Source of the DNA: Pseudocalidococcus azoricus BACA0444
GTDB lineage: Bacteria; Cyanobacteriota; Cyanobacteriia; Thermosynechococcales; Thermosynechococcaceae
Direction of reading: 5' to 3'
DNA: 49,438 bases
Assembly: GCF_031729055.1 (NCBI RefSeq)
Contig: NZ_JAVMIP010000023.1
Location: 1-49,438, forward strand
Below the pieces are notes generated by a model. That model worked only from the letters and a program-made list of their open reading frames with translations. It did not search any database and had not been told where the DNA came from. Each line of letters begins with the position of its first letter. Positions within the stretch are counted from its first letter, which is position 1. The position numbers and the translations under genes were made by a program. Shown here piece after piece: positions 47,050 through 49,438 of this stretch.

Positions 47050-47430
47050 AGAGTCTTATATCCCTGACTAAACAAGTGTGCCAAAGATGTTGATTTCCCT
47101 CAATGAGTTGATTTCAAAACTCTCGCATTTGTTTATCTAAATTTACAATTGAAGATACCAAAGTCAGACTGGGTAACGATTTGTATGATTCCGTAATTGT
47201 ACGGATGTTGTTTAGATTGTAGCCACCAATACTAGAAGTTAATGAGGGGATCGTTGATCGAGATCACAAGTTTTTCTGATACTGATCACCTTTGGATCAT
47301 GATTTCGCTTTCCTCTGGCCGCCCTGTTGTGAGTAATGTTTATTTAATAATCATCAAGGTATTTTAAGAAGTATTTCTGCTTGGTAACTATTTTTTCGGT
47401 CTTGGCCAATGCTAGGAAGGTTCACTACTC
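47050..47430. other. 381-bp divergent intergenic region before the 119-residue gene
   Basis: AT-rich, with a CRP-type palindrome (47253-47268), a perfect five-base inverted repeat CCGTA-ATTG-TACGG at 47191-47204 that could be an operator, and several GATCA words. No gene is seen. Confidence 0.45.
47253..47268 (+). promoter_or_regulatory. CRP-type (SyCRP1-like) palindrome
   Basis: GTTGATCGAGATCACA follows TGTGATCNNGATCACA with two mismatches in the left half. It lies 163 bp before the ATG of the next plus-strand gene and about 200 bp before the divergent SDR gene. Confidence 0.4.
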
Positions 47431-47790
47431 ATGAAAAAGTTAGCCCCTGTTACGGTGTACTACATTCGGAAGCTTCTCCGGAAAGAACAAGGCAGCTTGA
47501 AATGTATCGTTGTGGATGGGGCTTGTTTGGCAGCTAATCCGGAGGCTGACCTTAATGCAGTTCTAGAAAGCTTATACCTGGATGCAGAAGAGATTGCGGA
47601 GGAAGTACTCCATCTAGAAACACTGGTAATGTCCCATCAGATGATTGGCGAAAACGGGCCTGCTGGACAGTTACAAAAAGTTGAAGCAGAAATCTTTTGG
47701 GTTTTGGGACTTAAGAAAATTGCCCTGAGTTCTGAGCAATCCGGGCCTGGGACAAGGGTGGGTATAGGTATGACGGCCTTTAGCTATTAA
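47431..47790 (+). CDS. Hypothetical 119-residue protein, unknown
   Basis: No family recognised. The first 60 residues (VTVYYIRKLLRKEQGSLKCIVVDGACLAANPEADLNAVLESLYL) look like a small alpha/beta domain; next comes an acidic helix (DAEEIAEEVLHLETLVMSHQMI), and the C-terminus is Gly/Ser-rich. No signal peptide or membrane helix. AGGAAGG stands 11 nt before ATG 47431. It may be controlled by the CRP-like site upstream. The following TPR gene starts 48 nt after its stop. Confidence 0.5.
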   Translation: MKKLAPVTVYYIRKLLRKEQGSLKCIVVDGACLAANPEADLNAVLESLYLDAEEIAEEVLHLETLVMSHQMIGENGPAGQLQKVEAEIFWVLGLKKIALSSEQSGPGTRVGIGMTAFSY

Positions 47791-47838
47791 GAGTCTTTGG
47801 GGGATAATGCAGAGGTTGTTTGGTTATTGGTTGACTCC

Positions 47839-48351
47839 ATGGCCGTTTCACCCCCAACTGCTGAAGAACTCTATCACCAGGCCCAGACCGCCTTTGAACG
47901 GGGGCGTTATGGGGAATCTATTCAAACCTTGACCCAGGCCATTGCCTTAGTCGAAACCAATACAGCCCTAGAAGGAGAGATTAAAACCTGGCTGGTGACG
48001 GCCTATGAAGCTGCGGGTGAGAATCAACGGGCCCGAGAACTGTGTCAGCAACTTCAGCAACATCCCCATCGGGAAACCCGTAAACAAAACCGCAGACTGA
48101 TGGGAATTTTATCGGCCCCCCGCCTGATACGACATTCGGAGTGGCTAACAGAAATCCCGGATTTAACCCAAGTGAGTGAAAAACGGGAAAAAACCTATGC
48201 CCGCTATGAATCTAGCTCAAAGGTAGCCCCACCGAAACCCGTTGATTTGAGTCCCGATCCCTATCAAGATGTTCAGCCAGATTTGGGATTTGTTTGGGTC
48301 GTGTTGGCGGGATTGATGTTAGGCATTGGGGCCTGGGCCTGGTGGGGGTAA
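47839..48351 (+). CDS. Small TPR-like protein with C-terminal membrane anchor
   Basis: 170 residues from ATG 47839 (the frame reaches a TTG at 47797, less likely). Two TPR-like helical hairpins are visible (ELYHQAQTAFERGRYGESIQTLTQAI, then LEGEIKTWLVTAYEAAGENQRARELCQQL). A basic region (RETRKQNRRLMG) follows, then a Pro-rich linker, and one final hydrophobic segment (GFVWVVLAGLMLGIGAWAWWG) as membrane anchor. It probably recruits partners to a membrane. The function is unknown. Confidence 0.7.
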   Translation: MAVSPPTAEELYHQAQTAFERGRYGESIQTLTQAIALVETNTALEGEIKTWLVTAYEAAGENQRARELCQQLQQHPHRETRKQNRRLMGILSAPRLIRHSEWLTEIPDLTQVSEKREKTYARYESSSKVAPPKPVDLSPDPYQDVQPDLGFVWVVLAGLMLGIGAWAWWG

Positions 48352-48368
48352 TTGGAGATGAGCAAACT

Positions 48369-48830
48369 TTAGAAGGAAACACAGGTTTGTTGATCAACTC
48401 GGATGACGGATTCTTGTTGAAACTTGATTTTGTAGGTGGTGCGGATAGCCTCAATGGCCTGGTGATTGAGATTATTGCCTGGGTGGAAGATCATCAGAAT
48501 TTGAGCTTCTTCTTGAAGAATATTGCCCGTTGCGTCTTGATACTGTCCTGCGGCTGGAATCACAGTAAAGCCACTTTTGAAGCGGGGCGTGACTTCAGTT
48601 TCTAAAAAGCCTTTGAACTCGGCTGGGGTAATCAGACTCCCATTGGGGCGTGAGAGACCAAAAAATAGCTCGGTGCGTTGCCAGGCCAGACCGGGGTGTT
48701 GTTGAGGACATCCAAAACTGTTCTGATTTGTTTCTGATCGGGTTAGGGGAGTTTCCCAGGCCTGGGTGGGAGCAATAAAACTCGAAATAATCAAATAAAT
48801 GGTGGTAATGCTCAGGTGTTTGTAATTCAT
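48369..48830 (-). CDS. Secreted DUF3574 protein
   Basis: 153 residues from ATG 48830, which gives a clean signal peptide (MNYKHLSITTIYLIISSFIAPTQA). The upstream in-frame ATG at 48878 would overlap the next gene and add 16 residues. The mature part matches the DUF3574 pattern: WQRTELFFGLSRPNGSLITPAEFKGFLE, then RFKSGFTVIPAAGQYQD, then QILMIFHPGN and the RTTYKIKFQQESVIRVDQ end. The family is small, periplasmic and uncharacterised. Two Cys (FGCPQQ, QTCVSF) could pair. Confidence 0.8.
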   Translation of the reverse strand: MNYKHLSITTIYLIISSFIAPTQAWETPLTRSETNQNSFGCPQQHPGLAWQRTELFFGLSRPNGSLITPAEFKGFLETEVTPRFKSGFTVIPAAGQYQDATGNILQEEAQILMIFHPGNNLNHQAIEAIRTTYKIKFQQESVIRVDQQTCVSF

Positions 48831-48844
48831 AACCGGATGAATGC

Positions 48845-49399
48845 TTAAGGATAATGTCCTTGTAAATACTCCAGCCAAAAGTCTAGTAATCGCTCAATGC
48901 AAAATAAACATAACCCTAGGTCTGACTGACTAATCACCGCTGGACGACGGCAGGCCTGGTCTTGATGATGGGCTGATTCATTACCGAAAACCCGCAGAAC
49001 GTGCATATAACTGGTGATCCACTCGGCAATCCCAATATCTTTCAAATAGCCAATTTTACGATATAAGCTGACTCTCAAAAGGTCAAATTCTAACTCTTGC
49101 AGCAGATTATCTATCATTAGTTCTGTCAATCGCCGGGCCGCAATTCCTAACTCAAAAGACTTACTGTTTTCATTCAGGACAAAGCGTTTGAGATTTAGCA
49201 GGGTCTCATGGGCTGAAGGATGGTTCAGGGACAATATTTGGTTAATTTTGGCGTGAATATCTTGGCGAATCCCGATCATCAGTTTCCCTTTCGGAATCAT
49301 GATATTGACCCGATTTAAGGTTTTATTCATGGCCTCATCCAATCCGTGGGCTGCTCTGGCTCCATAGGCAACAAAGAGAATCCGCTCTAAATACAGCAT
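48845..49399 (-). CDS. DUF4145 (HEPN-like) protein
   Basis: 184 residues. The C-terminal 110 residues have the DUF4145 pattern: ELGIAARRLTELMIDNLLQ, then KIGYLKDIG.AEWITSYMHVLRVFGNESAH, and a final helix. DUF4145 is related to HEPN RNases and often occurs in restriction or abortive-infection settings; activity here is unproven. The N-terminal part is not recognised. ATG 49399 lies inside the 47-bp repeat, and a TGA stands in frame two codons upstream. ATG 49330 is an alternative start. The first residues may therefore come from a rearranged junction. Confidence 0.72.
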   Translation of the reverse strand: MLYLERILFVAYGARAAHGLDEAMNKTLNRVNIMIPKGKLMIGIRQDIHAKINQILSLNHPSAHETLLNLKRFVLNENSKSFELGIAARRLTELMIDNLLQELEFDLLRVSLYRKIGYLKDIGIAEWITSYMHVLRVFGNESAHHQDQACRRPAVISQSDLGLCLFCIERLLDFWLEYLQGHYP

Positions 49400-49438
49400 T
49401 TTTCATGACTAGTTGGCACAGTAGCAACAGTGGGTAAA
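49392..49438 (-). repeat. Right copy of the 47-bp inverted repeat
   Basis: Reverse complement of 8-54, identical over all 47 bases and ending at the last base of the window. Here it overlaps the start of the DUF4145 gene. Confidence 0.95.

Overview
The window looks like chromosome of a unicellular cyanobacterium close to Thermosynechococcus and related freshwater Synechococcus strains. Evidence seen in the sequence: psaC and the small photosystem I subunit psaX, the cyanobacterial PSII lipoprotein psbQ (CyanoQ), glgC, dapL (the LL-diaminopimelate route to lysine), two clpB paralogs, a SigF-type group 3 sigma factor, a glycine-tailed RRM protein and a cyanobacterial TamB. No rRNA, tRNA, CRISPR array, prophage or intact transposase gene was found. 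Base composition and codon use look even throughout. Only the two outermost genes (an Rpn/DUF4351 nuclease fragment and a DUF4145 protein) have an accessory character.

Layout. 1-0.4 kb: 3' end of an Rpn-family gene that runs off the left edge. 0.5-5.6 kb: smc and glgC, minus strand. 5.6-10.6 kb: a 105-bp MITE-like repeat; a compact minus-strand cluster (unknown protein, zinc-free MDR oxidoreductase, GNAT, orphan ABC permease); a small membrane protein; an unpaired antitoxin; tsaB. 10.9-13.6 kb: psaX, then pilT followed 3 nt later by a gene with a C-terminal KaiB domain. 13.6-17.7 kb: membrane-anchored msrA, an exported pentapeptide protein coupled to ygfZ, and dapL with a DUF4351-like relic behind it. 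17.9-24.8 kb: yraN, a HTH-like protein, tamB and a convergent polysaccharide deacetylase. 25.2-31.7 kb: VOC protein, DUF2339 membrane protein, ftsI with a probable FtsL-like gene, a protein made of six perfect-length 19-residue repeats, psaC. 31.8-37.2 kb: NUDIX, sigF-fmt, clpB2. 37.4-41.3 kb: a sugar dehydrogenase-like lipoprotein, psbQ, a DAO-family oxidase, an alpha/beta hydrolase. 41.3-49.4 kb: clpB1, RRM protein, Fur-family regulator, pyrR, an SDR with a replaced catalytic Tyr, then small unknown genes.

How the genes fit together. Most are housekeeping genes: cell division and envelope (smc, ftsI, tamB, deacetylase), photosynthesis (psaX, psaC, psbQ), protein quality control (clpB1, clpB2, msrA) and translation (tsaB, fmt). 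One theme stands out: a pilus retraction ATPase tightly linked to a KaiB-fold protein, and, elsewhere in the window, a SigF-type sigma factor (in Synechocystis SigF controls pili and motility) with a near-consensus CRP-type palindrome upstream of it.

Structure not explained by genes: four copies of a roughly 105-bp MITE-like repeat with TATAG..CTATA ends, two of them in the gaps between convergent genes; a strongly over-represented CAGGCCTGG word; and a perfect 47-bp inverted repeat joining the two ends of the window, which may mark a contig boundary.
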